A stretch of 42,995 nt of DNA from Gemmatimonadota bacterium. Its GTDB lineage: Bacteria; Latescibacterota; UBA2968; UBA8231. The stretch is taken from contig JABHDC010000257.1 in the NCBI GenBank assembly GCA_018673255.1, positions 1 through 42,995 of the forward strand, given 5' to 3'. Within the stretch, counting starts at the first letter, position 1. Each line of letters begins with the position of its first letter. The notes below the pieces were generated by a model that saw nothing but the letters and a program-made list of their open reading frames with translations, made no database searches and was not told the origin of the DNA. The position numbers and the translations under genes are program-made. Below, piece by piece: positions 33,462 through 42,729 of the stretch.

Positions 33462-33580
33462 CCGCACAGATCGCTCACCTGATCCTCAGCCCGGCTGGCG
33501 TGTGGTCACGGCATAGGGTAGCCTTTGCCTGCAAACGAGCAGGTTCGGGCACCGACCAGATCCCAACAAGGAAACCCGCG

Positions 33581-36325
33581 ATGCGACATCATCTGAGTCT
33601 CTTTGCAGTGCTGCTGCTGGCCTGGTCCGTACCGGCCCGCGCCATCGAGGTCGATATCCCCTTCACTCGATTTATTCTCGACAATGGGCTGACACTGATC
33701 GTCCACGAAGACGACAAGGCACCCATCGTGGCCGTCAATGTGTGGTATCACGTGGGGTCGAAGAACGAACGACCAGGCAAGACGGGATTCGCCCACCTCT
33801 TCGAGCACCTTATGTTCAATGGTTCGGAGAATGCCGACTTCGACTACTTCGGTCCCATGGAGCGCGTCGGTGCCACCGGTCTGAATGGCACCACCAGTGA
33901 GGATCGCACCAACTATTTCCAGAATGTGCCCTCCACGGCTCTGGATCTGGCCCTGTTCATGGAATCCGACCGCATGGGTCACCTGCTGGGCGCCATCACG
34001 CAGGAGAAGCTCGACGAACAACGTGGCGTGGTGCAGAACGAGAAACGGCAACGCGTCGACAATGCCCCCTACGGCCGCTGGTGGGAAACGATGGTCGCCA
34101 GCGTCTTCCCAAAGAATCATCCCTATTCCTGGTCCGTCATCGGCTCCATGGAAGACCTGGAGGCGGCCAGCCTCGAAGACGTACACGGATGGTTCGAGAC
34201 CTACTACGGCGCAGCCAATGCCGTCGTCGTGGTAGCCGGTGACGTGGACGCACAGCAGGTACATGCCAGGGTCGTCGAGTATTTCGGCGACATCCCTTCG
34301 GGGCCACCCCTCATCCGGCAGCAGACGTGGATTGTCCGCCGAACGGGCGTGCAGCGACAGATCATGCACGACCGGGTACCCCGCTCGCGGATTTACATGG
34401 TGTGGAATGTTCCCGAGCGGATCTCGCCCGAACTCGATGACATGGATCTGGTCTGTGATCTGCTCGGTCTGGGTAAGACGTCCCGTTTCTACAAGCGCCT
34501 CGTGTACGAGGATCAGATTGCCACGGACGTGTCCGTCTTCATCGACCCCCTGGAAATCGGCGGTCTCCTCATCGCCCAGGCCACAGCCCAGCCGAACGGC
34601 GACCTGGCTGCCGTCGAAGCGGCCATGTGGGAAGAATTGCACAAGCTGCTGGAGGAGGGACCCACGAAGAAGGAAGTCGAACGCATTCGCACCCAGCATC
34701 TGGCCCGATTCATCCGTGGCAGCGAACGCATCGGCGGCTTCGGTGGCAAATCCGACATCCTGGCCAGCAGTCAGGTCTTCGGTGGTCGCCCTGATTTCTA
34801 CAAGACGAAACTGGAACGAATCCAGCGCGCCACGCCAGCCCGCCTGCAACGCGCGGCACGCAAGTGGCTCGCCGATGGCGCCTACATCCTTGAGGTCCAC
34901 CCCTTTCCCGAACACGCCGTGACCGAGACCTCCATTGATCGGTCTGCACTGCCAGAGGTCACCGATTTTCCGACAACGAGTTTTCCTGACCTGCAACGAG
35001 CCCAACTCGACAATGGCCTGCAGATCATTCTGGCCGAGCGGCACACGATCCCCACGGTCGACTTCCAGCTCCTGGTGGACGCCGGGTACGCAGCTGATCA
35101 GCTCGCGGCACCGGGTACGGCTCGCCTGGCTCTCGACATGCTCGATGAGGGCACCAGATCGCGTTCGTCGCTGCAGATCAACGAACAGTTGAGTCTGCTC
35201 GGTGCAGAGATGAGCACCGCATCGAATCTGGACATGTCGACGATCCGACTGGGGGCGCTGCGGGAGAATCTGGATGCGTCACTGGAGATCTTCGCCGATG
35301 TGCTGCTGAATCCCTCCTTTCCTGGTGAGGAATTTGAGCGCCTGCGGAAACACCAATTGGCCGGCATCGAATCGGAGAAGACGACACCCTTCGAGATGGC
35401 CCTGCGCGTCTTCCCTGGACTGCTGTACGGCGCCGACCACGCCTACGGTCTGCCGTGGCGGGGCACCGGCACGCAGTCATCGGTTGAGGGCTTGAGCCGG
35501 GAAGATTTGAGTGACTTCCATCAAACCTGGATTCGACCCGACAATGCAACGCTCATCATTGTCGGTGACATCACACTGGCGGAAGCCACCTCAAAGTTGA
35601 ACAAGCTGTTAGCAAAGTGGGAGACACCGGCCCGCGCCATCCCGACCAAGCGTATTCTGACCGTTGAACATCAGCCCGGGGCCCAGGTCTACCTGATGGA
35701 CCGACCCGGGTCGGCACAATCGGTGGTCTTTGCCGCCCACGTGGCACCGCCGAAGTCGGCGGCAGCCAACATCGCCATGGAGGCCATGAACGACATCCTG
35801 GGTGGTTCGTTCTCCGCCCGGATCAATATGAATCTGCGTGAGGACAAGCACTGGTCGTACGGAGCCCGAAGCGTCCTGTTGGATGCGCGTGGGCAGCGGC
35901 CATTCCTCACGTATGCGTCGGTGCAATCCGACAAGACCGCCGAATCAATGGTGGAAATCGCCGCCGAATTGCGCGGGATCCTTGATGATCAACCCGCGAC
36001 ACCCGACGAGCTGACCCGCGTCAAGAATTTCACGACCCTGGCCCTGCCCGGCCGGTGGGAGACCGGTGGCGCCGTTGCAGCATCGATTGCCCAGATGGTG
36101 CGCTTCGGATTGGCTCAGACGCACTGGGACCAGTATTCGGATCAGGTCCGGTCTCTGGATCTGTCGCAGATTGCCGCCGCCGCCACCCAGGTGCTCAGGC
36201 CTGATCAACTCATCTGGCTCGTCGTCGGCGACAGGGAACAGATTGAGGCGCCCATTCGGGATCTTGGACTGGGACCGGTGCAGTGGATCGACCCAGAGGG
36301 CGAACGGTTGATGTTGGAGGAGTGA
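33581..36325 (+). CDS. Secreted M16 zinc metallopeptidase (tandem-domain)
   Basis: A 914-residue insulinase-family peptidase. A signal peptide (1-21, LFAVLLLAWSVPARA) points to export. The inverted zinc motif H72-L-F-E75-H76 is intact, and E154 in VVQNEKRQR, 78 residues later, is the third ligand. The N-terminal half (30-450) is the active M16 pair; the second half (470-880) repeats the fold, starting at LDNGLQIILAERHTIPTV, but lacks the H-x-x-E-H motif, as is usual for the non-catalytic copy. ATG 33581 follows AAGGA. Length resembles PqqL-type periplasmic peptidases. It degrades peptides outside the cytoplasm; a link to glycan use is not evident. Confidence 0.92.
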   Translation: MRHHLSLFAVLLLAWSVPARAIEVDIPFTRFILDNGLTLIVHEDDKAPIVAVNVWYHVGSKNERPGKTGFAHLFEHLMFNGSENADFDYFGPMERVGATGLNGTTSEDRTNYFQNVPSTALDLALFMESDRMGHLLGAITQEKLDEQRGVVQNEKRQRVDNAPYGRWWETMVASVFPKNHPYSWSVIGSMEDLEAASLEDVHGWFETYYGAANAVVVVAGDVDAQQVHARVVEYFGDIPSGPPLIRQQTWIVRRTGVQRQIMHDRVPRSRIYMVWNVPERISPELDDMDLVCDLLGLGKTSRFYKRLVYEDQIATDVSVFIDPLEIGGLLIAQATAQPNGDLAAVEAAMWEELHKLLEEGPTKKEVERIRTQHLARFIRGSERIGGFGGKSDILASSQVFGGRPDFYKTKLERIQRATPARLQRAARKWLADGAYILEVHPFPEHAVTETSIDRSALPEVTDFPTTSFPDLQRAQLDNGLQIILAERHTIPTVDFQLLVDAGYAADQLAAPGTARLALDMLDEGTRSRSSLQINEQLSLLGAEMSTASNLDMSTIRLGALRENLDASLEIFADVLLNPSFPGEEFERLRKHQLAGIESEKTTPFEMALRVFPGLLYGADHAYGLPWRGTGTQSSVEGLSREDLSDFHQTWIRPDNATLIIVGDITLAEATSKLNKLLAKWETPARAIPTKRILTVEHQPGAQVYLMDRPGSAQSVVFAAHVAPPKSAAANIAMEAMNDILGGSFSARINMNLREDKHWSYGARSVLLDARGQRPFLTYASVQSDKTAESMVEIAAELRGILDDQPATPDELTRVKNFTTLALPGRWETGGAVAASIAQMVRFGLAQTHWDQYSDQVRSLDLSQIAAAATQVLRPDQLIWLVVGDREQIEAPIRDLGLGPVQWIDPEGERLMLEE

Positions 36326-36511
36326 ACGGCATCGATCCGATTCGACGGATGACGTCAACCTTGCGACATTACCCAGACGTGTCCGCCCGGTGCCCACCGC
36401 GCGGGTTCACGAATCCCATGCCAAATCCATGCGCCCCTGCTGCGATCTGGCTCCGCCTCCGGTGGGCGTCATGCGACGCACCATCATCCCACACCGTGCG
36501 GGACGATTGTG

Positions 36512-36793
36512 ATGCCCTCTGCTGATCAACATCTGCAGAAGTTGGGTCCACCGGCATTCAAGCTCTGGATCTTCCTGTGCCGACTGGCGGCAGTGGAAGG
36601 CGCCGAAGAGTTGGTGCTGCCCATGTCGGAGCTGGCCCTGGCCAGCGGTGTGCGTTCCGAAGAGGGCGGCGAGGGACTCGGCCCGGTCCGGGCAGCCCTG
36701 CGGCGCCTGGTCTCCAATCGGTATGTCACGGCCATGCCGGAAAAAGGCCGTCGCTGCCGGTTGCAGTTGCTGCAGACCGTCGAGGTCCGCTAG
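36512..36793 (+). CDS. Small winged-helix-like DNA-binding protein
   Basis: A 93-residue basic protein. FKLWIFLCRLA is a first helix, LPMSELALASGV looks like the recognition helix-turn-helix entry, and VRAALRRLVSNRYVTAMPEKGRRCRLQLL has the pattern of the third helix and wing in winged-helix proteins. No partner domain is present. A GTG three bases before the ATG is an alternative start. It lies alone between the peptidase and the convergent tautomerase gene, which ends 7 bp away. It could be a local repressor; targets unknown. Confidence 0.6.
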   Translation: MPSADQHLQKLGPPAFKLWIFLCRLAAVEGAEELVLPMSELALASGVRSEEGGEGLGPVRAALRRLVSNRYVTAMPEKGRRCRLQLLQTVEVR

Positions 36794-36800
36794 CCGCTCT

Positions 36801-36992
36801 TCAGCTGTCGCGATCGGCGACCAGTTGCCCGCCGACAGCCCAATTCTCCCGCTCCACCTCGTCGATGACCACGTGAGTGCCTGCAGCAGGCGCACCGCAA
36901 ATGTCGGTGAGCGCCTGCGTGATCACCTGCGCAAGTTGCGCCTTCTGCTCGTGGGTGCGACCTGTCAGAATTCGGACATTGACGTAGGGCAT
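36801..36992 (-). CDS. 4-oxalocrotonate tautomerase-like protein
   Basis: A 63-residue protein of the tautomerase family, which uses an N-terminal Pro as base after Met removal. The mature protein would begin PYVNVRILTGRTHEQK, with Pro1 and Arg11 as in 4-oxalocrotonate tautomerase. At the position of the second catalytic Arg (39) it has His, and at Phe50 it has Trp. AGGAG lies 10 nt before ATG 36992. The length is typical. It might isomerise a keto acid from uronate or aromatic breakdown. It is divergent from the CE15 gene. Confidence 0.88.
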   Translation of the reverse strand: MPYVNVRILTGRTHEQKAQLAQVITQALTDICGAPAAGTHVVIDEVERENWAVGGQLVADRDS

Positions 36993-37161
36993 GCGTGTGC
37001 GTCTCCTGTAGTGAGGGGGGCAATGGGAGCTACGATACGCCCAGGTGATTCTGATGGCGAACCCGGGAGCGAGCCATTTGAGTGACCCGCCGGACACTCG
37101 ACGTTATCTTGGCCACGTGATTCAAACCACCACTCGAACCTCGCGCCTGCAGGCCAATATC

Positions 37162-38379
37162 ATGCCAGCCAACTACGACGAAACGCTGATCCCCGATTAC
37201 GTCCTGCCCGATCCCCTCGTCGATGGGGCCGGCCAGCGGGTCACGGATGCGACCACATGGCGTCATCACCGGCGCCCGGAGATCCTCCGCCTCTTCGAGC
37301 AACACGTGTACGGAGCCATGCCCGGCCCGCCGAGCCAGACGACGGCCGAGATTCTGGAGGAGGGCGAAGCCCTGGGTGGCAGGGCGATCCGTCGTCAGGT
37401 GCGTCTGCATTTCCACGGAAATGGCTACAGCACCCACGCCGACATTCTGCTATTCCTCCCCCGCTCGCAGCAACCGGTGGCGGCATTTGTCGGCCTGAGT
37501 TTCTTCGGCAATCACGCCGTCTGTGACGACCCGGCTGTCGAACTCTCGGAAACCTGGATGCGCAAATCAGACAAGGAGGGGATTGTCGACCACCGCGCCA
37601 CCCAAGCCTCGCGCGGTATGAATGCGTCCCGCTGGTCCATCGAACGCATCATCGAACGCGGCTACGCCCTGGCCACCGCCTACTGCGGCGACTTCGATCC
37701 GGATTTCGATGACGGATACGCCAACGGGGTGCATCCCCTCTTCTACCGGCCCGGCCAGGAGCAACCGGCGCCGGGCGAATGGGGAACGATCAGCGCCTGG
37801 ACGTGGGGTCTGCGTCGGATCCTCGATTACCTGGAGACCGACGCCGATGTCGACGCGAAACGTGTGGCCGTCATGGGCCACTCACGCCTCGGCAAGACCG
37901 CCCTGTGGGCGGGAGCCATCGACGAGCGCTTCGGCCTCGTCATCTCCAATGATTCGGGTTGCGGTGGGGCCGCTCTGTCGAGACGATGCGTCGGCGAAAC
38001 CGTCGGTCGCATCAATACGAGCTTCCCCCACTGGTTCTGCGACAACTATCGGGCCTACAACGACGCGGAGGGAGAATGCCCGGTAGACCAGCATGAGCTG
38101 ATCGCCCTGGTCGCGCCACGACCGGTGTATGTCGCCAGTGCCACCGAAGATCTCTGGGCCGACCCGGCTGGCGAACTGCTTGCCGCCTTCCATGCCGGTC
38201 CTGTCTATGACCTGCTCGGTCGAAAATCACTGACCGTGTCTCAGCTTCCGGCAGGGGGCACGGTCATGAATGACACCGATGTGTCCTACCACCTGCGCGT
38301 CGGTGGCCATGATGTCACCGACTGGGACTGGCAACAGTGGCTGGATGCGGCAGATCGTCACCTGGCGACCTCGCCGTGA
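37162..38379 (+). CDS. CE15 glucuronoyl-esterase-like hydrolase, no signal peptide
   Basis: A 405-residue alpha/beta hydrolase. The CE15 signature is clear: G-H-S241-R-L-G-K-T in AVMGHSRLGKTALWAG, followed by ISNDSGCGGAALSRR, GETVGRINTSFPHWFC and a C-terminal GGHDVTDWDW whose H383 is the likely catalytic His. CE15 enzymes hydrolyse esters of (4-O-methyl-)glucuronic acid, for example those linking xylan to lignin. ATG 37162 has only a weak ribosome site; the frame is open further upstream, but no signal peptide is found in either form, unusual for this family. The next gene, a propeller glycosidase-like protein, follows after 130 bp. Confidence 0.85.
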   Translation: MPANYDETLIPDYVLPDPLVDGAGQRVTDATTWRHHRRPEILRLFEQHVYGAMPGPPSQTTAEILEEGEALGGRAIRRQVRLHFHGNGYSTHADILLFLPRSQQPVAAFVGLSFFGNHAVCDDPAVELSETWMRKSDKEGIVDHRATQASRGMNASRWSIERIIERGYALATAYCGDFDPDFDDGYANGVHPLFYRPGQEQPAPGEWGTISAWTWGLRRILDYLETDADVDAKRVAVMGHSRLGKTALWAGAIDERFGLVISNDSGCGGAALSRRCVGETVGRINTSFPHWFCDNYRAYNDAEGECPVDQHELIALVAPRPVYVASATEDLWADPAGELLAAFHAGPVYDLLGRKSLTVSQLPAGGTVMNDTDVSYHLRVGGHDVTDWDWQQWLDAADRHLATSP

Positions 38380-38414
38380 TGATGGGCCCCCTTTACCCGC
38401 CGGGGCACGCTGGA

Positions 38415-38474
38415 CCAGGACACCATGGGCCCCGAGACCGTGGGTCCAGAGACCGTGGGCACAGACACCCTCTT
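38415..38474. repeat. Degenerate 15-nt tandem repeat
   Basis: Four units, CCAGGACACCATGGG, CCCCGAGACCGTGGG, TCCAGAGACCGTGGG and a weaker CACAGACACCCTCTT, lie head to tail in the gap between the CE15 gene and the glycosidase-like gene. The two middle units agree at 11 of 15 positions. No function is known. Confidence 0.5.
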
Positions 38475-38509
38475 GTGAAGCCGGGAACCCTCCGGGCTGG
38501 AGACAGGCG

Positions 38510-39541
38510 ATGACCGACTGGATTCTCGACCGCACGGATGCACCCATCCTCGCCGCCGAACAACCCTGGGAGATCGGTGCCACACTCAGCGCCATGGCGC
38601 TGCACACCGATCCTCAGACCGGCGGCCTGCGACTCTACTATCTGGTCTCACACCGCGAGGATCCCCTCAGGAATGTCCTGTGTGTGGCCACCTCCGACAG
38701 CGGCTCGGACTGGGCCAAACCCGATCTAGGTGAAGGATCCAACATCGTCATGGGCAGTCTCGGTCTGGAGACCGGCTGGGGAATCTTCATGCCGACACGG
38801 ATCATTCATGAGCCGGAAGAAGACAATCCAGCCTGGCGCTGGAAGATGGTATTGTGGGAACGGCCTCACCTCGACACGCCAGCTGGCATCTGCCTGGCCG
38901 TCAGCGCCGACGGTCTGAAATGGCATCACCTGCACGAGCGCCCGATCATCACCAGTGCCAACGATGCCATGTCCATGGTGGCGGCCCAGCCCGGGGTGCA
39001 GACACCACGCGAAAGCCGCTATCTGCTGTATCAGCAGACCTGGAAGTACAACCCTCATCTGCCCGGCGATCGCGACAATCTCGTCGGCATTCACCGACAG
39101 ATTTCGTTGTGGTACAATGGCGGTGATTTCGATGGACGCTGGACGGGTCCCATCACCGTGTTGGAACCGGATGAGGAGGATCCACCCGATCTTCAGCACT
39201 ACTGGCTCTCGCCCTATCCGACAGCCAGTGGCTATGGCGGCCTGCTCTTCTGCCACCACACACTAGATCAGACGATGGATGTGCAGCGCGTGAGCAGCCC
39301 TGATGGCTGGTTGTGGGAACATTGCGACGATCGCGTCCCGCTGCTGGCCCTGGGCGAACGCGGTCGATTCGACAGTGGCATGATCACGGCCGCCTCCATG
39401 CCCTGCCGCTTCGGTGAACGTGTATTGCTGCCCTACAATGGACGGGCAACCGTGCACGATCAGCAGCAGCGGTACCCCGGCGACCCGGCCATCACGCCGG
39501 GCATCGGCCTGGTCGAACTGGACAAGGAACTTCTGGCGTAA
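38510..39541 (+). CDS. Beta-propeller glycosidase-like protein (GH32/GH43-like)
   Basis: A 343-residue protein with propeller blades: ILDRTDAPILAAEQPWEIG at the start, LRLYYLVSHRE, LCVATSDSGSDWAKPDLG, WKMVLWERPH, CLAVSADGLKWHHLHERP and RVLLPYNGR near the end. GGAG precedes the ATG by 7 nt. No signal peptide. It is a paralogue in layout, not a close copy, of the protein at 14850. Such proteins are five-bladed glycosidases or binding proteins, and the catalytic acids cannot be assigned. The Gfo/Idh gene follows after 34 bp. Confidence 0.75.
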   Translation: MTDWILDRTDAPILAAEQPWEIGATLSAMALHTDPQTGGLRLYYLVSHREDPLRNVLCVATSDSGSDWAKPDLGEGSNIVMGSLGLETGWGIFMPTRIIHEPEEDNPAWRWKMVLWERPHLDTPAGICLAVSADGLKWHHLHERPIITSANDAMSMVAAQPGVQTPRESRYLLYQQTWKYNPHLPGDRDNLVGIHRQISLWYNGGDFDGRWTGPITVLEPDEEDPPDLQHYWLSPYPTASGYGGLLFCHHTLDQTMDVQRVSSPDGWLWEHCDDRVPLLALGERGRFDSGMITAASMPCRFGERVLLPYNGRATVHDQQQRYPGDPAITPGIGLVELDKELLA

Positions 39542-39575
39542 TCGAGGCGCACATACACTGAGGAGGAGGTGGAGG

Positions 39576-40898
39576 ATGGGCAGCAAACCCCTGGAGGCAA
39601 TCATCGTCGGCGCCGGGCATCGGGCCATGACGTATGCATCCTATGCACAGCATCACCCCGATGAACTGAAAATCGTCGGCGTCGCCGACGTGATCGAAGA
39701 TCGGCGGCGGATGGTGCAGACCACCTACGATCTGCCGGATGAGCACGTCTTCGACACAGCTCAAGACCTGGCCGCCCACGAACGTTTCGCCGACGTCGTC
39801 ATCAATGGCACCATGGATCATCAGCATGTACCCACCGCACTGCCCCTGCTTGAGGTCGGTTATCACATGCTGCTGGAAAAGCCCTTCGCCACCAGCGAGG
39901 GCGAAATGTGGCAACTGGTCGAGACGGCACGGCAGCATGAGCGCCACGTATCGATCTGCCACGTGCTGCGCTACGCACCGTTCTACGCGGCGATCCGGCA
40001 GCAGGTCGCCTCGGGTGTTCTCGGCGACCTGCTCAACATCCAGGCTGTCGAGCACGTCTCCTACCACCACATGGCCGTTGGCTTCGTGCGCGGCAAGTGG
40101 TCACAGGAGTCCTACTGTCAGTCGACGATGCTGATGGCCAAGTCCTGTCACGATCTGGACCTGATCGCCTGGATGCACTCCGGCGTCGACGTGTCCCGCG
40201 TATCCAGCTTCGGTGGCAATCTGCAATTCCGACCCGAGAAAGCGCCGCCACAAGCCGGCACGCGCTGCCTCGTCGACTGCCCGATCGAGGCGGACTGTCT
40301 GTATTCGGCCCGCAAGCATTACATCGATCATCCCGATCGCTGGTCGTTCTATGTCTGGGACAGCCTCGAACACATGGATCCCCCCCCAAGTCTCGAGGAC
40401 AAGATTGCCTCATTGGAGGCGGACAATCCCTATGGTCGGTGTGTGTGGAAGTGCGACAACGACGTCGTCGATCACCAGTCAGTCGTGGCGGAATTCGCCG
40501 ATGGTTGCACGGCGACGCTGAACATGATCGGGGGGTCATCCAAACCGACGCGCTCGATCCATCTCATCGGCACGAAGGGCGAGATCCAGGGCGTGCTCGA
40601 AGATTCGACCTTCACCTTGCGCCACATGGACCCGAGCCCCGGGAACGAATACAGCGAGCAAGTCATCGACCTGCGGATTGGTGGCGACATGACTGGTGCC
40701 TTTGGTGGGCACGGCGGCGGCGATCTGCGACTCGTCGAAGACTTCCTCAAGGTCGTACGGGGCGAGGCGCCGTCACTGTCGACGACGAGCATTCAGGATT
40801 CGGTCACCGGTCACCTGATGGGATTCTGTGCCGATCGTTCCCGTCGCGAGGGACGGATCATCGATGTGGCGGCAGCTCATACAGCAGGAGCGGCGTGA
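39576..40898 (+). CDS. Gfo/Idh/MocA-family oxidoreductase with Cys cluster
   Basis: A 440-residue dehydrogenase. The Rossmann start is EAIIVGAGHRAMTYA and E101-K102-P103 in LLEKPFAT is the family's catalytic motif. A cluster C-x3-C-x5-C in TRCLVDCPIEADCLYSARKHY, with FYVWDS downstream, is typical of a subgroup of this family. A very strong ribosome site (GGAGGAGGTGGAGG) precedes ATG 39576. It overlaps the AIG2-like gene by 4 nt (GTGA). It likely oxidises a sugar or sugar acid; substrate unknown. Confidence 0.9.
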   Translation: MGSKPLEAIIVGAGHRAMTYASYAQHHPDELKIVGVADVIEDRRRMVQTTYDLPDEHVFDTAQDLAAHERFADVVINGTMDHQHVPTALPLLEVGYHMLLEKPFATSEGEMWQLVETARQHERHVSICHVLRYAPFYAAIRQQVASGVLGDLLNIQAVEHVSYHHMAVGFVRGKWSQESYCQSTMLMAKSCHDLDLIAWMHSGVDVSRVSSFGGNLQFRPEKAPPQAGTRCLVDCPIEADCLYSARKHYIDHPDRWSFYVWDSLEHMDPPPSLEDKIASLEADNPYGRCVWKCDNDVVDHQSVVAEFADGCTATLNMIGGSSKPTRSIHLIGTKGEIQGVLEDSTFTLRHMDPSPGNEYSEQVIDLRIGGDMTGAFGGHGGGDLRLVEDFLKVVRGEAPSLSTTSIQDSVTGHLMGFCADRSRREGRIIDVAAAHTAGAA

Positions 40899-41350
40899 GC
40901 ATCGTACACGTCTTCAGCTATGGCACGCTGATGATTGCGCAGGTCATGGAGGCAGTCACGGGACAGGTCTTCGAGACCGAACCGGCGCTGGTTGCAGGCT
41001 TTGCCCGCTATGGTTTGCGTGGCGAATCGTATCCCGCCCTGGTGCCGGAAGCATCCTGCGCCACCGATGGCGTGTTGTGGCGTGACGTGGACATGGAGGC
41101 TTTGCAGCACCTGGACGCATTTGAGGGCGATTGGTACCAACGAATCTCTGTACAGGTCATGCTCGGTGATCCCCCCGGTCCGGCCTGTACAGCACAGGCC
41201 GAAACGTATGTGCTGGTTGAAACCCAGCGACATCGTCTCAATCATCGTCGTTGGAGTCGCGATCGATTCGAGACCCATCGATTGCCACAGTTCCTCAGAG
41301 AGTATTGCGGCTTCACCGCATTGCCCCCATCCGGAGATCAGGCGCCGTGA
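40895..41350 (+). CDS. AIG2/gamma-glutamylcyclotransferase-like protein
   Basis: A 151-residue protein. The family opening VFSYGTLM is present, and the catalytic Glu is likely the E in DAFEGDWYQR. LVAGFARYGLRGESYPALVPEA and the strand AETYVL complete the cyclotransferase fold. AGGAG lies 4 nt before the GTG, which overlaps the previous stop. Members cyclise gamma-glutamyl amines or have related activities. It in turn overlaps the DUF423 gene by 4 nt. Confidence 0.85.
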   Translation: MSIVHVFSYGTLMIAQVMEAVTGQVFETEPALVAGFARYGLRGESYPALVPEASCATDGVLWRDVDMEALQHLDAFEGDWYQRISVQVMLGDPPGPACTAQAETYVLVETQRHRLNHRRWSRDRFETHRLPQFLREYCGFTALPPSGDQAP

Positions 41351-41727
41351 CCGATAGCTGTCGCTTCTTCATCATTCTTGGCGCCCTCGGCATGGCCAGT
41401 GCCATCGCCCTGGGCGCCTTCGGTGCCCACGCCCTGCGTGAACGCGTGGAACCGGCCGATCTGGCCATCTGGCAGACGGGCGTGCAATATCACCTCGTCC
41501 ACGCACTGGGGCTGTTCGTCATCGCCTTTCTCGTGCAGACGTGGCCTGATCTGACCGGGCTTCGCCTGTCGGGCGGATTGATGATCGCCGGCGTGTTCCT
41601 GTTTTCCGGATCTCTCTATCTGCTCGTACTCTCCGGTACACGATGGCTGGGAGCCATCACGCCCCTGGGTGGGGTCGCCTTTCTGGCCGCATGGATTCTG
41701 CTCGCCTGGAACACCTGGCGCGCCTAG
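41347..41727 (+). CDS. DUF423-family small membrane protein
   Basis: A 126-residue protein with about four hydrophobic segments. The family start GALGMASAIALGAFGAHALRE is conserved, as is the WQTGVQYHLVHALGLF segment. The GTG start overlaps the AIG2-like stop by 4 nt, and the next gene's ATG follows the stop directly. DUF423 proteins are inner-membrane proteins of unknown role. The full length matches the family. Confidence 0.9.
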   Translation: MTDSCRFFIILGALGMASAIALGAFGAHALRERVEPADLAIWQTGVQYHLVHALGLFVIAFLVQTWPDLTGLRLSGGLMIAGVFLFSGSLYLLVLSGTRWLGAITPLGGVAFLAAWILLAWNTWRA

Positions 41728-42729
41728 ATGATCCCCTTCTCTATTCTCGATCTGGCGCCGATCCGGCAGGGTGCCGATGTGGCTCAGGCCTATCAGGTCA
41801 TGCGCCGTCAAGCGCAGCGGGCGGAAGAACTGGGATACCATCGCTACTGGCTGGCTGAACACCACAACATGGCAGGTATCGGCAGCACGGCGACCAGTGT
41901 CCTCATCGGGCATGTCGCCGAGGCGACGCACACCATCCGCGTCGGTTCGGGTGGCATCATGTTGCCCAATCACCCGCCCCTCGTCATTGCGGAGCAATTC
42001 GGCACCCTGGAGACCCTCTACCCGGGGCGCATCGATCTGGGGCTCGGTCGGGCACCAGGCACCGATCAGCTGACCGCCCGCGCCCTGCGACGCGAACGCA
42101 TCGGCGCCGACCATGACTTCCCACGTGATGTGCTGGAATTGCAGGCCTACTTCGATGCGTCGGCGGCCGATCAGCACGTGCGCGCGATTCCCGGCGCCGG
42201 TCTGCAGATCCCGATCTGGCTGTTGGGCTCGAGTCTGTTCAGCGCCGGACTGGCCTCGCAACTGGGCCTGCCCTATGCCTTTGCCGCGCACTTTGCCCCG
42301 GCAGACCTGCTCAATGCACTCACCGTCTACCGCGGTGACTTCCAGCCATCGGCGCAGTTGCAGCAGCCCCATGCCATGATCGGGATCAATGTGGTCGCCG
42401 CCGACACCGATCAGGAGGCCCGCCGGTTGTTCACATCCATGCAGATGCAGTCGGTGGACATGGCCCGGGGGCGAAGGGAGCCCCTGCCGACTCCGATCGA
42501 CGATATCCAGGCCTACTGGACACCACAGGAGCAGGCCGCCGTGGAGCACAAACTGGCGTGTTCTTTCGTCGGTTCGGCCGATACGCTGACGAGGTCACTC
42601 GCCTCGTTCATCGAACAGACCGGCGCCGACGAACTCATCGTAAATGTCCGCATTCACGCACCTGAGGCAGCACTGCACTGCCTTGAAATACTGGCTCAGG
42701 TCCGTGATCGCCTCGCTCAGCCGGCGTAG
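41728..42729 (+). CDS. LLM-class flavin-dependent oxidoreductase (luciferase-like)
   Basis: A 333-residue monooxygenase-fold protein of the YhbW/LuxA-like group. [22 protein letters not shown] and [29 protein letters not shown] are the family's opening strands, and [23 protein letters not shown] and [13 protein letters not shown] form the flavin site. Its ATG is the base after the DUF423 stop. The 3' end overlaps the convergent lactonase gene by 13 bp. Substrate unknown. Confidence 0.92.
   Translation: MIPFSILDLAPIRQGADVAQAYQVMRRQAQRAEELGYHRYWLAEHHNMAGIGSTATSVLIGHVAEATHTIRVGSGGIMLPNHPPLVIAEQFGTLETLYPGRIDLGLGRAPGTDQLTARALRRERIGADHDFPRDVLELQAYFDASAADQHVRAIPGAGLQIPIWLLGSSLFSAGLASQLGLPYAFAAHFAPADLLNALTVYRGDFQPSAQLQQPHAMIGINVVAADTDQEARRLFTSMQMQSVDMARGRREPLPTPIDDIQAYWTPQEQAAVEHKLACSFVGSADTLTRSLASFIEQTGADELIVNVRIHAPEAALHCLEILAQVRDRLAQPA

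Larger units (their letters stand above)
33244..33580. other. Gap with tandem repeats upstream of the M16 peptidase
   Basis: No gene is supported here. The gap holds a hairpin GACCCG-GTGGTT-CGGGTC (33295-33312), a set of 12-nt degenerate repeats (33368-33403), another 12-nt tandem repeat (33431-33461) and a small hairpin CCTGC-AAACGA-GCAGG (33528-33543). The peptidase frame is open upstream to 33431 but lacks a signal peptide there. Confidence 0.5.

Noticed and set aside
33168..33482. 104-codon plus-strand frame containing the 12-nt repeats
   Set aside because: Low-complexity Ser/Pro-rich translation, overlaps the start of the CBM9-like gene on the other strand, and no ribosome site.
33506..35044. 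512-codon open frame on the minus strand
   Set aside because: It is fully antisense to the M16 peptidase, whose motifs and signal peptide are clear. Long antisense frames are expected in GC-rich genes.
41338..42549. 403-codon minus-strand open frame rich in Gln, Gly and Arg
   Set aside because: It is antisense to the DUF423 and LLM genes, which have clear family signatures; its composition is that of a reverse-frame artefact.
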